Part shown: positions 20,242 through 33,457 of the stretch, piece after piece
Layout: every line of letters begins with the position of its first letter
Position numbering within the stretch: the first letter of the stretch is position 1
Assembly: GCF_026151205.1 (NCBI RefSeq)
Contig: NC_087078.1
Span: 4,851,675 to 4,915,674 of the forward strand
DNA length: 64,000 nt
Direction of reading: 5' to 3'
DNA from: Bolinopsis microptera
Taxonomy: Eukaryota; Ctenophora; Tentaculata; Lobata; Bolinopsidae
Notes under the pieces: generated by a model
Seen by the model: only the letters and a program-made list of their open reading frames with translations
The model's database searches: none
Told to the model about the DNA's origin: nothing
Position numbers and translations under genes: made by a program

Positions 20242-20548
20242 AAGATTAAAAGACCCTTCCTTAAAGTATACCGATGATTTCCTTAAAGATGATAATGATA
20301 CTTGTAGTTTAGCAGTACACCTTGTAGACCAACATACACTTTCTAATAGATCTGATTTTGATGCATCATAACGTTTTTATACTTAAATATTCTAGCACTA
20401 GTAATTAGAAGTTAACGAACACCTCCTTATATAAAAACTTGGAACTTTGAAACCGTATGGTATTAACTCTTGTGATCTTTTTGGTATGCCTCTCTTATTT
20501 GAAAATAAGTCTTTCGATAATGGTCCTTAAATTATCCCATCTTTTATG
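20242..20548 (+). pseudogene. Retroelement C-terminal fragment (PLE-like)
   Basis: Interrupted frames contain SLAVHLVDQHTLSNRSDFDA and then KLGTLKPYGINSCDLFGMPL. This is the H....DF...E.wI.KL.TL.PYGIN pattern also seen at 8560-8820. Stops separate the pieces. Confidence 0.42.
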
Positions 20549-21631
20549 TAGTGACTTAGTGACTTATTCGCTACTAGTTGGGGGCTGGGGCTTCACAATT
20601 ACCCCCACACCCGAGTGCTTTCCATCCTTTCGTGAATTAGAGTTGTTCTTATTTAACCTTATTTATAATAATAATGATAATATAATTTATTGGAGTACTA
20701 AATACTAATCCTATCTTTATTAGGTATTTACTGACGATGACTGAAAATATTTTGCAAATGTTGTAAAGGTTTTATTGGAACTCATTCGCTTGTCTGATTG
20801 CGGAAACTACTGATTTTTTACACAGCAGTACACAACAACACAGTTCCCTAATTTCTAATTTTTCCACATTAGTGTTATAAATAGAGCTAAAAGTAAAACT
20901 TTTACCCCGAGAAACCCGTTATTTCTCTATTTAGAGAAGGATGTGTAGTTGATTTATTGATACCTTACTGGTTCTATTCAGTTTCTACAGCGGAAGATCT
21001 CAACGCTCGAAAACAGTTCATCTCGGGCATCCTGCAGAGCAGCTTTAACACAGCCTGTCCCATTCACGGGGAACTCTTAGATCTACAGTTACTACAGTAC
21101 CCTGGTGAACAGCATAGCTCACTAAAGCATAGCAGAACTCTTTAGTTCTGAGACGCAAAGCTAACCGGACAAGGAACAAAAAACAATGCAATGGGAACTC
21201 CTCGGGGATGCAAATAGGACATACATTAAACTTTTAAGGAATGCATTACGCAAAAATCTGGAAACAACGTTTTAGCTCGATGTAACATGGTAAAAATAAA
21301 GGACAGACAATCCTCCTTCAGGTTCATCGAGAAAATCTCACCCGATATTTGAGTTACACATGGCAAGTATCTGGACTAATGATATCTTAGGATCCCTATC
21401 AATCATAAATTTCTTGAGTCTTGAGTCTTGAAGCTGTAGTGGCAGCTTCAAGACTCAATAAGGGGTCTGCGTAGATATTTATTTGTTTATGATTATGTAT
21501 ATACTTTGGGAGTCCTGACGTGTAGCTAGCAGGAATTGCACTCTGTGGGCACGGCGAGAAGGCTTTCCACTTACCGTAGGAGGCCAGAAACCGTTGACCG
21601 TAACCGAGAGAAAGAGAGAGAGAGAGATTTA
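20549..21631. other. Non-coding spacer with a perfect hairpin
   Basis: No gene was recognised. It contains a 16-bp perfect hairpin at 21421-21458 (TTGAGTCTTGAAGCTG stem, 6-nt loop) and a GAGA-rich run near 21600. Confidence 0.5.
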
Positions 21632-22058
21632 CAGAGTTGAAAAATACGTGAGATAATTTTTTAAATACGCCGTATTTTGCGTATTTTTGCTAAGAAATAA
21701 AATACGTCAAAAATACGTTAAAATACGTTTTTCTTGAAATTTCATTCAAAGACTAAAGTTATGTCATTCGTTTGCATTTTTTTCAGACACATTTCTATTT
21801 AACTTCAACGCTTTAATGCTTTGGTATAGCACGTGCCCAGTACTCTGAAGTCATATGCGAGGTGAAAAACGACAGAGTTACGCGAGTTTTGATAAAATCG
21901 TAAATTTATATAAAGCAATAGTACTTATTACTTTATTGGAGCTATCAATGGTACAATAAAACTTATTACGTATTTTATTCAACGAAAATAAAATACGCCG
22001 TATTTAACGTATTTTTGATATTTTATAAAATTCGTAAAATACGTATTTTTCAACTCTG
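21632..22058. mobile_element. hAT-type MITE, 427 bp, with 8-bp target duplication
   Basis: The TIR CAGAGTTGAAAAATACGT at the left is inverted at the right end (ACGTATTTTTCAACTCTG). GAGATTTA flanks both ends (21624-21631 and 22059-22066). CAG-starting TIRs and 8-bp duplications are diagnostic of the hAT superfamily. There is no transposase. Confidence 0.88.
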
Positions 22059-22114
22059 GAGATTTATTAATATTATGAGTGCTAAATTTGAGACTTTTAA
22101 AACGGAAGCAATAA

Positions 22115-22845
22115 ATATGTACTTACGCTCTAAAAAATAATAAAGGGGGTATAACCTCAACTTACGCTCTACTGACAGACTTGTAGATATATATAACGTC
22201 AACTTACGCTCTACTGACAGACTTGATAAAGGGGGTATAACGTCAACTTACGCTCTACTGACAGACTTGATAAAGGGGGTATAACGTCAACTTACGCTCT
22301 ACTGACAGACTTGATAAAGGGGGTATAACGTCAACTTACGCTCTACTGACAGACTTGATAAAGGGGGTATAACGTCAACTTACGCTCTACTGACAGTCAA
22401 CTTACGCTCTACTGACAGTCAACTTACGCTCTACTGACAGTCAACTTACGCTCTACTGACAGTCAACTTACGCTCTACTGACAGTCAACTTACGCTCTAC
22501 TGACAGTCAACTTACGCTCTACTGACAGTCAACTTACGCTCTACTGACAGTCAACTTACGCTCTACTGACAGTCAACTTACGCTCTACTGACGTCAACTT
22601 ACGCTCTACTGACAGTCAACTTACGCTCTACTGACAGTCAACTTACGCTCTACTGACAGTCAACTTACGCTCTACTGACAGTCAACTTACGCTCTACTGA
22701 CAGTCAACTTACGCTCTACTGACAGTCAACTTACGCTCTACTGACAGTCAACTTACGCTCTACTGACAGTCAACTTACGCTCTACTGACAGACTTACGCT
22801 CTACTGACAGACTTACGCTCTACTGACAGACTTGTAGATTCTTTA
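22115..22845. repeat. 22-bp minisatellite with a 44-bp higher-order start
   Basis: About 30 copies of tcaacttacgctctactgacag. The first units alternate with acttgataaagggggtataa, giving about 44-bp composite units. The array then becomes pure and ends with shortened copies. The spacer part resembles family E (23590-23820). Confidence 0.95.
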
Positions 22846-23249
22846 GTTTGCTGTCTCTTCGGTTGAGCTGAAAATAAATTGGTTTGAGTGAGATTATCGG
22901 AATTCTTGCATTATATATATTTTTTTAATGCTCATTATCAAAAATTGATTTACTTCAGAATATTATGCAACATCAAACCTATCTTCAAAAATGATCATCA
23001 AGGAAACAAATGCATTTAGATAGTATAGGTACAAATCAACGCAAATTCTTGAGACTGCGCATGGTTTTAAGTTGGTAAAAAGATTGCCGAAGAATTTTAT
23101 CGAGTTCAACAAACCATGTGACAATTATTTATGGGGTTAAATGAAATCAAAAGTATTCTTACTATTCACTATTTAGTGTTCACGAATTGCAGAAAATTTG
23201 TCTCCAATTGCGCTAAAGCTATTGCTGCAATTTTAATAAAGTCCAAAAT

Positions 23250-23345
23250 TGGGTAGAGTGGACCGTCGCCAGTGTCTCCTTTTTCCGAATAAAAAAAAAG
23301 TGAACTACCGTTCTCAAATGCAAATTTTCATAGCTTTGACGGCAT
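23250..23345 (+). repeat. Interspersed repeat family A (further copies at 26668-26730, 33690-34020, 36908-37080, 50340-50475)
   Basis: The common core is ttgggtagagtggaccg followed by a few bases, then ccagtgtctcc and an ATGATATCAATT-like stretch. The 50.4-kb copy is inverted. Some copies extend to an agtcgctcgcg-like end. It is a probable MITE or SINE of unknown class. Confidence 0.65.
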
Positions 23346-23390
23346 TATACCGAAACAACCAGTCCCATAACTCATACCGAGTATTATGAA

Positions 23391-23573
23391 TTGAAAGTTT
23401 TCTCGCTAAACGTTAGGTCACTTAATGGTAAAATTGAAGAATTCCGGGAGAATATAGATCGATACACAAAATACGCCGTTCTCTGTTTCAATGAAACAAA
23501 TTTTAATGCAGAATGCTTGCCTTTTCAGGGAGAGGAGCTCGATCTAGACGGTTTCTATCTGCAAATTTCTTAA
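23391..23573 (+). pseudogene. LINE endonuclease N-terminal fragment
   Basis: KVFSLNVRSLNGKIEEFREN followed by AVLCFNETNFNAE is the start of an apurinic-type (EEP) endonuclease of non-LTR retrotransposons (fNvRSL..K..el, then lqET). Only about 60 residues remain before a stop. Confidence 0.6.
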
Positions 23574-23589
23574 AAATCTCCACATAGCT

Positions 23590-23820
23590 ATTTTCTATTC
23601 CTGTCATTTTAAACATTGAATTAGGTCATTTTGAACACAAATGAACCTGCTGAACGACTTCTGAAGAGTCTAAATGAACAAAACACTACTAGTAAAGGGG
23701 GTATAATAGTAAGGGGGCTGACGGCACTTGCCAGCACTGTGATTTCCAAAGACGCACATGAGTTTTCCATATCCGGGGGGTAAAGAACAGCGCTTCTTTC
23801 CTCCATACTCAAACTCACGT
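23590..23820. repeat. Interspersed repeat family E, copy 1 (copy 2 inverted at 53195-53440)
   Basis: Both copies contain the sense pair GTAAAGGGGGTATAATAG / ACTATTATACCCCCTTTAC and tgccagcactgtga-like segments. A third partial copy lies near 53845-53910. There is no coding capacity. Confidence 0.6.
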
Positions 23821-24889
<1,069 letters not shown>

Positions 24890-25559
24890 ACTGTACACAG
24901 TACTGTGTTTACAGTACAGAGCTAGATGATGAAGAGAAAGTAAAACAAACTGATTTTAAAAATTTTCTCAAACAAAGCTTTCGACTAGCGGGTTTCTAGT
25001 AACCTATAATTGCCTGCCAAAGCGTCTATTTATAGATATCTATACTAATAATCCTAGTATCCTAGTATCTGAAGCCTCTCAAATAACCTGTTAAGGGTAT
25101 CATAATGAGACTCTCATTTACCCCATTAGTATAGTTTTACTAAGTTTACAAGGTTTACAAATATATTATATAAAATCTTTAGGTATATCAGTGTAATGTC
25201 ATATCTTAAAAAGAAGAAGTATAGAGTCAGTAAAAAAGAAAGAAAGGTCATGTAAACAAAAAGACTCGACAAAATCAGTGCAACGGCCAACGTGTGTGAG
25301 TCATGGATGCCTGGTGAGGTTTGAATTTGATGATGAGAGATCGTTTCTTTGGATATTTAGTGAAAGATGGTGTCCTTTAAAAGTTTTCAATGATCTTCAT
25401 ATCGCAAGAGTTGTAATTTAGTTTCAGTCTCTAGGTTAATCCTCTGCTTACGGTATTTGGGACAAGAGATGAGGACATACAGCTGATCATCTTCAACAAT
25501 ACTTTTGTAGAATGGTACGTGGAGAAAGTCACGTGCGGCGTCATATAGCTATATAGCGA

Positions 25560-25775
25560 TGTAATACAGCTTAATATGTACTTACAGATTACAGAACCAC
25601 CAAATGCGATGTAATACAGCTTGATATGTACTTACAGAACCACCAAATGCGATGTAATACAGCTTAATATGTACTTACAGAACCACCAAATGCGATGTAA
25701 TACAGCTTGATATGTACTTACAGAACCACCAAATGCGATGTAATACAGCTTGATATGTACTTACACCAAATGCGA
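25560..25775. repeat. 43-bp minisatellite, about 5 copies
   Basis: The unit begins gatgtaatacagcttaatat and continues gtacttacagaaccaccaaatgc. Flanking sequence (24888-25560 and 25776-26660) shows no gene. Confidence 0.9.
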
Positions 25776-26938
25776 TGTAAGCATTAAAAAATCTCATTTT
25801 AATATCAAAACACGGGCTAATTTACCAACAATTTGGGGGAAAGAAGAGCCCCAGTATAGAGAAGTACCTGGTATAGAATTAGAGAGGTACGCTATAAAAA
25901 AGTTTTACAGTATAAATCATAGGCCCTCCTTACCTTTTTGAGTTGGCGGTGAGATGTCTTCGTATTCGTAAGGAAATGGAGCTCCTCTCGTAATTTGGAT
26001 GAAGGGACGGGAATACCCCCTTTTTATAATGCCCGAAGGTTGGTTAGGGACGATATCTACCATCGCGAACGCTGCGTGAAATTAACTCACTTCATGGAGC
26101 ATACCACATTCAGGAATGAGGTTACCTGCCGTGCCAGGTAAGAATGAGGCAGAATATTGTGATGCGCAATAAGCGTATTGTCGTAGAGAACAAAAGATCT
26201 TCAGTGGAAATGCGGTGACTTATAGTAGTAGTAACAAAATACTCCCGATATAGCATTAGCCACTTTACAATTTATATTTTAGTGGGCATTGTTCTGCAAA
26301 TCTGATATTGAAAACGCGGCCTACAGTGAAACTTCGAGCCCCGGACCAAAAAAGAACAGTTAAACGGGCCATTTTTCCGGAGTTGAGCAGGTCCGGTAAT
26401 TAAAAGGTCCGGTAATTAAAAGGTCCGGAGCATAGTTGGCCGGAATAATTTGTTTCATTGAATGTTCACGAAGTATGTATTATAAGTTTCAGGCTAGACC
26501 TGATATGATGGAGAGTTCACTACGGAGCCGTGTAGTTGACAAGTCTCTTTGTTGGATTTTTCTTTTGGCCTCTGTTCAACAAGTTGTTAATTATATGTCA
26601 TTGTTTACGTGAATTGTCCTTATAATCGTCAAGATATTTTCCACCTTTTTTATTATAGAATTTGGGTATAATAATTGGGTAGAGTGGACCGCTGCCAGTG
26701 TCTCTCTTTTATTTTTATTTGCATTAAATATGTCCCGCGGAGAACCGTCCAGCTGGACGACTGCCTTATCGGACCTTATTTGGACGGACATTAATTGAAC
26801 GCTGGAGGCCCTAACGTTCATTTTAAAGTTAATGTCCGTTCAAATAAAGTCCGTTCATTTAACTTTAAGGTCCGTACAAGTTAAAGTCCGTTGAATTTTT
26901 TTCAAAAATGTTTCCACTCTTAACTTTTTGTCCAGAAT

Positions 26939-27260
26939 ATGACAACTATGAGAACTTTATTGTGCCGTAAGGTAGTTAACGACGGAAAGGATTCTCCTTG
27001 GTCTGCCCAGAAAACTCTACTAGTATATGATGTTTTCAAGGGTCAATTGGCAGAAAAAGTCAACGAAATTATGGCACTCAAAAACATAGTTCATGAGCTA
27101 GTCCCCGCCAACATGACAAACTTGTTCCAGCTGTAGATTTTACAGTAAATCGTGTTGCCAAGGACATTGTCCGACGTTGTTATAGTTCATATTACTCAGG
27201 GGAGGTAATCCACGTGATGTTAAGGATAACCTTAAGTTGTTTAAAATAAACCACTTCACG
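26939..27260 (+). pseudogene. pogo-like DDE transposase fragment
   Basis: WSAQKTLLVYDVFKGQ, then KNIVHELVPANMTNLFQ, and after a frameshift VDFTVNRVAKDIVRR. This matches the DDE_1 region of pogo/Tigger/jerky transposases (LLi.DvF.gQ, n.i..v.VP.NMT.lfQ.lD.tVN), including one catalytic Asp. The rest is missing. Confidence 0.75.
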
Positions 27261-27710
27261 CCGAATGGCAATTGTAAAAGTTAACACTGAAATGCAGGAC
27301 CGCGGTAGTTTGATGAAAAAACGTTTCCATAAAGCTAGAAATCACTGATGCTTTAAGTATGAACTATTTCATGCACAAAAACCCATTTGAAGAAGATGAT
27401 ATTATGTGATATTAGACACTGTGATATTAGACACTGATCATGTACACATATTTGAAAATTTTTACTGCTTAACGACCATGGTTTTCTTACTTACTGTATA
27501 AAAAATGGATTTGAGTTAAGTTTTTTTAGTTAAGTGGTACTGGTAGGGAATAGGGATTCGGACCGTTAGAGATTCGGTTCGCCAATCCTTTCGAATGTTT
27601 CAAACATTCAATCATCAATGGCTTGCATTTGCAGCCTAATTCAGAGATAAAGTCATTAAAACACGACTATGAAAACGCCAAGATGACACATAAACTTAAC
27701 AAGGTAAATA
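27261..27710. other. 3' flank of the transporter gene
   Basis: No coding sequence was recognised. It probably includes the transporter 3' UTR on the minus strand. A short direct repeat (gtgatattagacact) occurs near 27405-27435. Confidence 0.4.
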
Positions 27711-30700
27711 TTAGACCCTGGAAAGTGAAAAGAAGTCCTTGCGAACGCTTGATTTCGGAGTGAATGTAAACAGACTGTTCCGTTTCAACAAATCCTCGTT
27801 AATCTGAAAATCTGCATTATTGGGTGTCAACAGGTTGCTGTTTTCAGATGCAGCCAGGTCGAAGCTGGTATCGGGTGTTGCACTCATTATGGTGTTGGTG
27901 TCGTTTAACGAGCTCGCATAAGAAGGGTTCCTAGATAAAACTGGTCTGTTGTTCCGTCTCTGGATGTTGAGAGATTTTGGTCGAACCAGTTCTCGGGCTT
28001 TTACACCCGACTCAAGGTTGGGGGAGTGTTTTTTCAATTTGTAGATATCTGGGTCGTGTAGAGAGAGATTTCTCACGTCTGTGTTCGAAAGTAGATTAAG
28101 TTCAAATTCTTGCTGTGTCTCATGATTTCTCACGTCTGTGTTCGAAAGTAGACTAAGTTTAAATTCTTGCGTCCCATGATTGCGCTGATCCATGTTATTT
28201 CGGGGAAATCTGGGGACCACTCTTTCAGTCCACGTTCTAGACGTAGAGGCTTGTGGAATTGACTCCATCAACTTTTTAGACATAGGGTAAACATGATCAT
28301 CTACAGCTTTACCCGCGTTCATTGTTAGTTGTGCATTTATATGGGGGGTGGTCACACGGCCATTAGAATATCCCTGATTAACTGGTCTGAACCTGGAACC
28401 GTAGAACAGGCTGATAAACTGGTTTACGTTTTCAGGCTTTGCCCTGCCACGAGTCTCAGGGAGAGGGAGGATGAAGATGGTTGAGAGGAGTACAGAACAG
28501 CCCGCCACAGCGTACATGTGCCAGTAGGAAGGGTACTGATAGTTGAGGCAGAGGAGGAAGGGAACACCGCACCCGACTAATCTGCTCATTAGCTCACAGT
28601 AGGCGTAAAGCGCAGAGTAGTCGCTCCGGGGTGACAGGTCGTTTGTGTACACTTTAATCAGGACAATATTCCCAGACATAACCAGCTTTGCGATCTGCCA
28701 TGGAAGTGACAGTTAGCTCATTATTTGAGTAAGCTTTAAGATTCAAAATTTTTGACATGCTATTAAAAACTCTAAACCACGTCTGCTGTATAGAACTAGA
28801 AGACTAAAATGTTAATACAGCGACTTTAATGCAAACTTACGAAGTAAGAGAGGGACCGGACGATTTTGTTGTCGACACAACACACCAGCAGAAATAACCC
28901 TGCCAACAGGTTCCACAGAAACAAAGTTCGTTTTCTTCCTAAGTGGTCCATCAGGACGATGGGTAAAGCTCTGCCTGGGATATCACACACACCTGAACAT
29001 GTAGCTGCATTAGCTTCTAACATTTTACACATTTAGTTGCTAGTAGCAACACACCTGAACATGCGGCCTCATTAGTTTCTAACATTTTACACATTTAGTT
29101 GTTAGTAGCAACACACCTGAACATGTAGCTTCATTAGTTTCTAACATTTTACACATTTAGTTGTTAGTAGCAACACACCTGAACATGTAGCTTCATTAGT
29201 TTCTAACATTTTACACATTTAGTTGTTATATAGTAGCAACACACCTGAACATGTAGCTTCATTGGTTTCTAACATTTTACACATTTAGTTGCTAGTAGCA
29301 ACACACCTGAACATGTACTTGTAGCTTCATTAGTTTCTAACATTTTACACATTTAGTTGCTAGTAGCAACACACCTGAACATGTAGCTTCATTAGCTTTT
29401 AACATTTTACACATTTAGTTGTTATATAGTAGCAACACACCTGAACATGTAGCTTCATTAGTTTCTAACATTTTACACATTTAGTTGTTAGTAGCAACAC
29501 ACCTGAACATGTAGCTTCATTAGTTTCTAACATTTTACACATTTAGTTGTTAGTAGCAACACACCTGAACATGTACTTGTAGCTTCATTAGTTTCTAACA
29601 TTTTACACATTTATTTGCTAGTAGCAACACACCTGAACATGCGGCCTCATTAGCTTGTAACATTTTACACATTTAGTTGCTAGTAGCAATTCGGCGTAGT
29701 GACTTTATTGTTTTGATTTGAATCAACCAACAGATCAAAAACACGTTCAGTATATATAACTATATATAGCTATTTAATTTTCACAAATCTCTGCAACAAT
29801 CCGCACAGACCAGATTTGTATCTTATCACAAACTTCCAATAAATCCACTCGAGAGATTGAGTAATGAGTAAGATACCTAGTAAGAGCAGGTTGAGATAAG
29901 CATTCCCAGGCAGGAAGAGAATGTTGAAGTAGAGGATGTACTCGGCTACGTGAAGAAGACCCCATACGATCACAAGACTTAGCGTGGTCAGAAATAACTC
30001 CTTCTCTGCCATAAGACTCTCTCCTGACAAGTATTGATTTAGTATTTACACAAATTCACCAAACAATGATTGATTGATTGGAGACTGGCCCGTAGAACCA
30101 ACAAATTTTTACTTAAAATATTACATGATTATATCGGTTATTACTTATCAAAAATCTACACAAAATTAAATGTTGTAAAACGAATGTGTCAAACGACATT
30201 TTGCTCTCAAAACAGTGCAAATAGTTTTGTTATCGCACTCTTCGAAAAAACTGACAAAAAATCCGTCAAGCAGACCAAGAGTCGAGTTATAATTATTGTA
30301 ACCACAGTAACCACAGTAACCACAGACATTCACTCAAGCAATGGTAGTACCAAGTTAAGTCTGTCTTGATTCTTGATCTTACTTGGAGTTATTTTTTTGT
30401 TCTCGATAATGTAAAACTGGTCTTTTATCCTTCGGTTGTTGCAAGTTGATACTTTGTGAATCAATGTTACGATATCACCGTTTCTGCCTGAAGAGAATAG
30501 TGCTGCTTCATAATACTATACATTTATTATTCCTAAATTCAGAACTGAAATAGTCATGAAAACGATGTACCTCGAGGCGACCCGCTTGAGACTCGACTAG
30601 TTTTGGCTTTTTACAGCCATTCACAAGGGAGTTTCACCTCAATAAATGTTTTAAACTAATTACAACACTGCAAATCTATTACATTTATTGAGGTGATACT

Positions 30701-33457
30701 CCCCTGTGGAATGTGGATGGCTGTAAAAACCCATCTCCTATGTTGCAATATTGTTGAATCTTTATTTACAGATGTGCTAGTTTTGTTCGGACCTTGTGCG
30801 AGCAGCCACCGTGGGGACTCTGGTATAAACACACTAGCAAGAGCTCCGTGTATCGTTATAAGAAGCCCCATTATCAGACTCGTCATTTTCCAGCTGGAGG
30901 ACAGATACGCTACCGCGGACAGAATGATGAATCCCAATCCCTATGAACAGTAAAGTTTTGCTTTAGCTGAATTATAGTTATAAGCGCCACGAGTTGGCAC
31001 AGAATTTTTTGTCTCCGATTTTGATAACTTTGGTACCAAAAGTTGCCTCTAAGTGTGAATGATACAAATTCACCGTGCAGCACGATAAGGTCGATTTGTA
31101 TGTGAGCCTCTTCTGCATTGCAAGTGTGTAAAAAGGACGAAAAATAGATAATTTCTCGCTTAAAATGCCTATAATATTATCTTATTAGTACCAAAAGTTT
31201 AGTCTCGCTGAACTGATTACGACTCCATAACAATTATTTCAAAATATCTGAAACTGTGGAAGTTATAGGCCAAAAAATATAAAAACTGTAAAATTTGCGC
31301 AAAAAAAGCACGTGCGGCGAACAAGCGTTTATACACGTTGTAAACCCCTTTTCTGTTTTCGCGCCCGAAGATAAGAGGTATACATCGTGTAGCAAGAACT
31401 AAGTACCACGAAGCATTTTTAGCGAAAATTGCTGCACGATGGAATTGGAATTATTTTATTCACATGTTTAGACAACTTCTGGTACAAAAGTTATCAAAAC
31501 CGGAAAAAAGTCTGTGCCAACTCATGGCGCTTATATTACATAGACTAATATTCAGGCGCTTATTACACATGACAGACTATTAAAAGTTCTTCACACCACA
31601 GGTCGTTATTTTTGAGAATTTAATGATTTTTCCTGTATTGTAACTACTTCTACGTTATAAAGAATAAAATAAACATTAACCTGTAAGCTCCTGAATTGAG
31701 TGGCGAATATTTGTCTTTTTTTTTCGTTGATACATTCTATCAATAACACGTAGCTTATTGTCACATACCCTTCCATTGTGAACCCGTCCAAAATACGCAA
31801 AATAACGTATACCTGTGGTCCAAAGAAAATTATTAGTGCGATGTAAAGTCGAGCGTTTTAAATCTCTTAACACTCAAACTCCGAGATTTTTTAAAAACTA
31901 GCCCCTGATCAACAATTGAAACTAATTTAAATCCATGTTCTTTTAACTGGGGGGGGGGGGTTGAACATGAAATGCTTCCGGCCTGTTCTGATCACGTGAC
32001 ATGGTCTAATTTCTCGTTAAGTTTTTAGCATATGCTTCAGTTGAAGATTGGGAAAGTGTGTCACGTGATAGTCGAGTGTAGAGTGATTAATTATTATCCA
32101 TGTCAAGTATTGTGCTGTTTCATAATCACGTTCCTTTTATGGAAAGCGCCTGAATTGAAAAATCACGAGATGGCAGTAGCTCTTTACTTGTTTTCTTTAC
32201 TAAGCTACTATAGTCTATAACGCCCCTTTAAGTTTCAAAATTAAGATCCCTATATCTAATGATCTAAGATTAAATAATTCCAGATTAACATTAATGCTTG
32301 AGGTTAAACTTTTCACTTAATCATAATAATATGTAATAGGAATTTTTGTGAATACTGGCCAAAAATAATAATTCCGGAGAGACTGTTTTGCTTATCACGA
32401 TACGGATAAAAGTTGAAAATACCTCGTAGCTGACGCTGCAGCTTAGCAGCCACGACACAATGCTGTTAGCCCAGATGGAACAGATGACAGGCCACCTCCT
32501 CCCAAACTGAGTACTCACGCTCCAGAAAAGGAGCAGTCCGCACACTCGACCAGCGAAGAAGGAGGCTGGAATCAGACTTAGCTTTATTGGACTGCAGTGC
32601 AGGTCAAACTCGCTGGGATGAAGATAAAATCGTAGAGATGCAAACAATAAACTTAACAATTCATATGCGTCCTTTATAACTATAAGATAATAATTGATTA
32701 TAAATAACTAATTTAAAATTTAAAATACTAAAAATGTGCGAAAGTGTTTTTAAGAGGAATTAGTTTATAATTGATCGGTCAAACACCCACCTTCTGATTG
32801 ATACCGTGCTGTTTTGTGTATAAACCCACGGTCTGCTGGCCTGACACGGTGGATAAGAGAACCTGTGAAATGTGAACATGTTTTCAAGACGACAAATTTA
32901 ACAAAACTAAAAGGAGTTGTACTTGATATTACGGCACATTAAATTGATAAAGTAACTCGCAACTTACTACTTTGGCTCTAGATTATATTTATGATATGGC
33001 TCGATTGTCCTCAGTTTAACAAATTTACATCCAACGCGTTTGTAGAATTAGATTAAAAACTGAAAACGGCGCTATTTTCAAGCCTCTTCGATTAGACGTA
33101 AGCTTCTTTTCATCACGTGAGAAAAGCGAGCAAGAGACTAAAATGTTAGGTATATACGTCAAGAACGAAAAATCGTTAAACACGGTAAACTGGTAAAGGT
33201 CCGTCTTTAATGAGGCATTGGCCCCGCAGCGATTGTTAAAGAGATGTTTTACCGTACTAAACACGCTCAAATTACCGTTCAATTTCTGTGTCCTCATTTC
33301 TCCATCTCCAAGACAGAGGCTTAGCGGTAAAGATGTCTAAACAGATGTGAAATACTTCTTGAGCCGTGAAAAGTGAGCATAGAACAAACAGCAAAATCTG
33401 GTATCTGCCATGATTGTTTGTTTTGTCCAGTGCCTCTCCCAAAGTTATTGGAATCAT
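27711..33457 (-). CDS. SLC22-like major facilitator transporter, nine exons
   Basis: Exons: 33276-33457, 32791-32862, 32423-32612, 31681-31812, 30793-30940, 30383-30487, 29877-30023, 28841-28992, 27711-28694. The phases close to 2112 nt (703 aa). Family marks in order: GRYQILLFVLCSL (TM1); WVYTQNSTVSIRSEFDLHC (the W.Yd.s...t...efdLvC motif); STQFGRRWP (loop 2-3 GRR); ILRILDGFTMEGYV; FIPESPRWLLAQG; AYLNLLLLGVCDIPGR; MDHLGRKR; VYTNDLSPRSDY; LPLPETRGRAKPENV. SLC22 members move organic cations, anions or carnitine across the plasma membrane; the substrate cannot be predicted. The first extracellular loop is short. The cytosolic tail is unusually long (about 200 aa, Ser/Asn-rich) and contains a duplicated LLSNTDVRN block. 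One donor is weak (AAG|GTCCGA, exon 5). An upstream 5' non-coding exon is possible. Confidence 0.92.
29030..29695. repeat. 62-bp minisatellite derived from a transporter 3' splice site
   Basis: About ten copies (61-68 bp) of a unit containing acacctgaacatgtagcttc, attagtttctaacattttac and acatttagttgttagtagca. On the minus strand each copy reads tgttcag followed by gtgt, exactly the acceptor and first bases of exon 28841-28992, which carries the original copy. Confidence 0.95.
30608..30729. repeat. Imperfect foldback in a transporter intron
   Basis: TTTTTACAGCCATTC and CACCTCAATAAATGT on the left are inverted on the right (ACATTTATTGAGGTG, GGATGGCTGTAAAAA). The arms are about 45 bp around a 30-bp loop. 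Confidence 0.75.
30979..31535. mobile_element. TIR element, about 555 bp, in a transporter intron
   Basis: The left end TAAGCGCCACGAGTTGGCAC and further bases are inverted at the right end (GTGCCAACTCATGGCGCTTA), with similarity extending about 60 bp inward (gataactttggtaccaaaag / tggtacaaaagttatc). Flanking TA on both sides suggests a TA target. A partial second copy lies at 36630-36760. Confidence 0.75.

Noticed and set aside
22380-22845. CRISPR-like regular repeats
   Set aside because: The 22-bp units are directly adjacent with no unique spacers, and the context is an animal genome; ordinary minisatellite.
30070-30369. A 99-aa plus-strand open frame
   Set aside because: It overlaps the transporter intron; no motif and low-complexity Thr-Val end.
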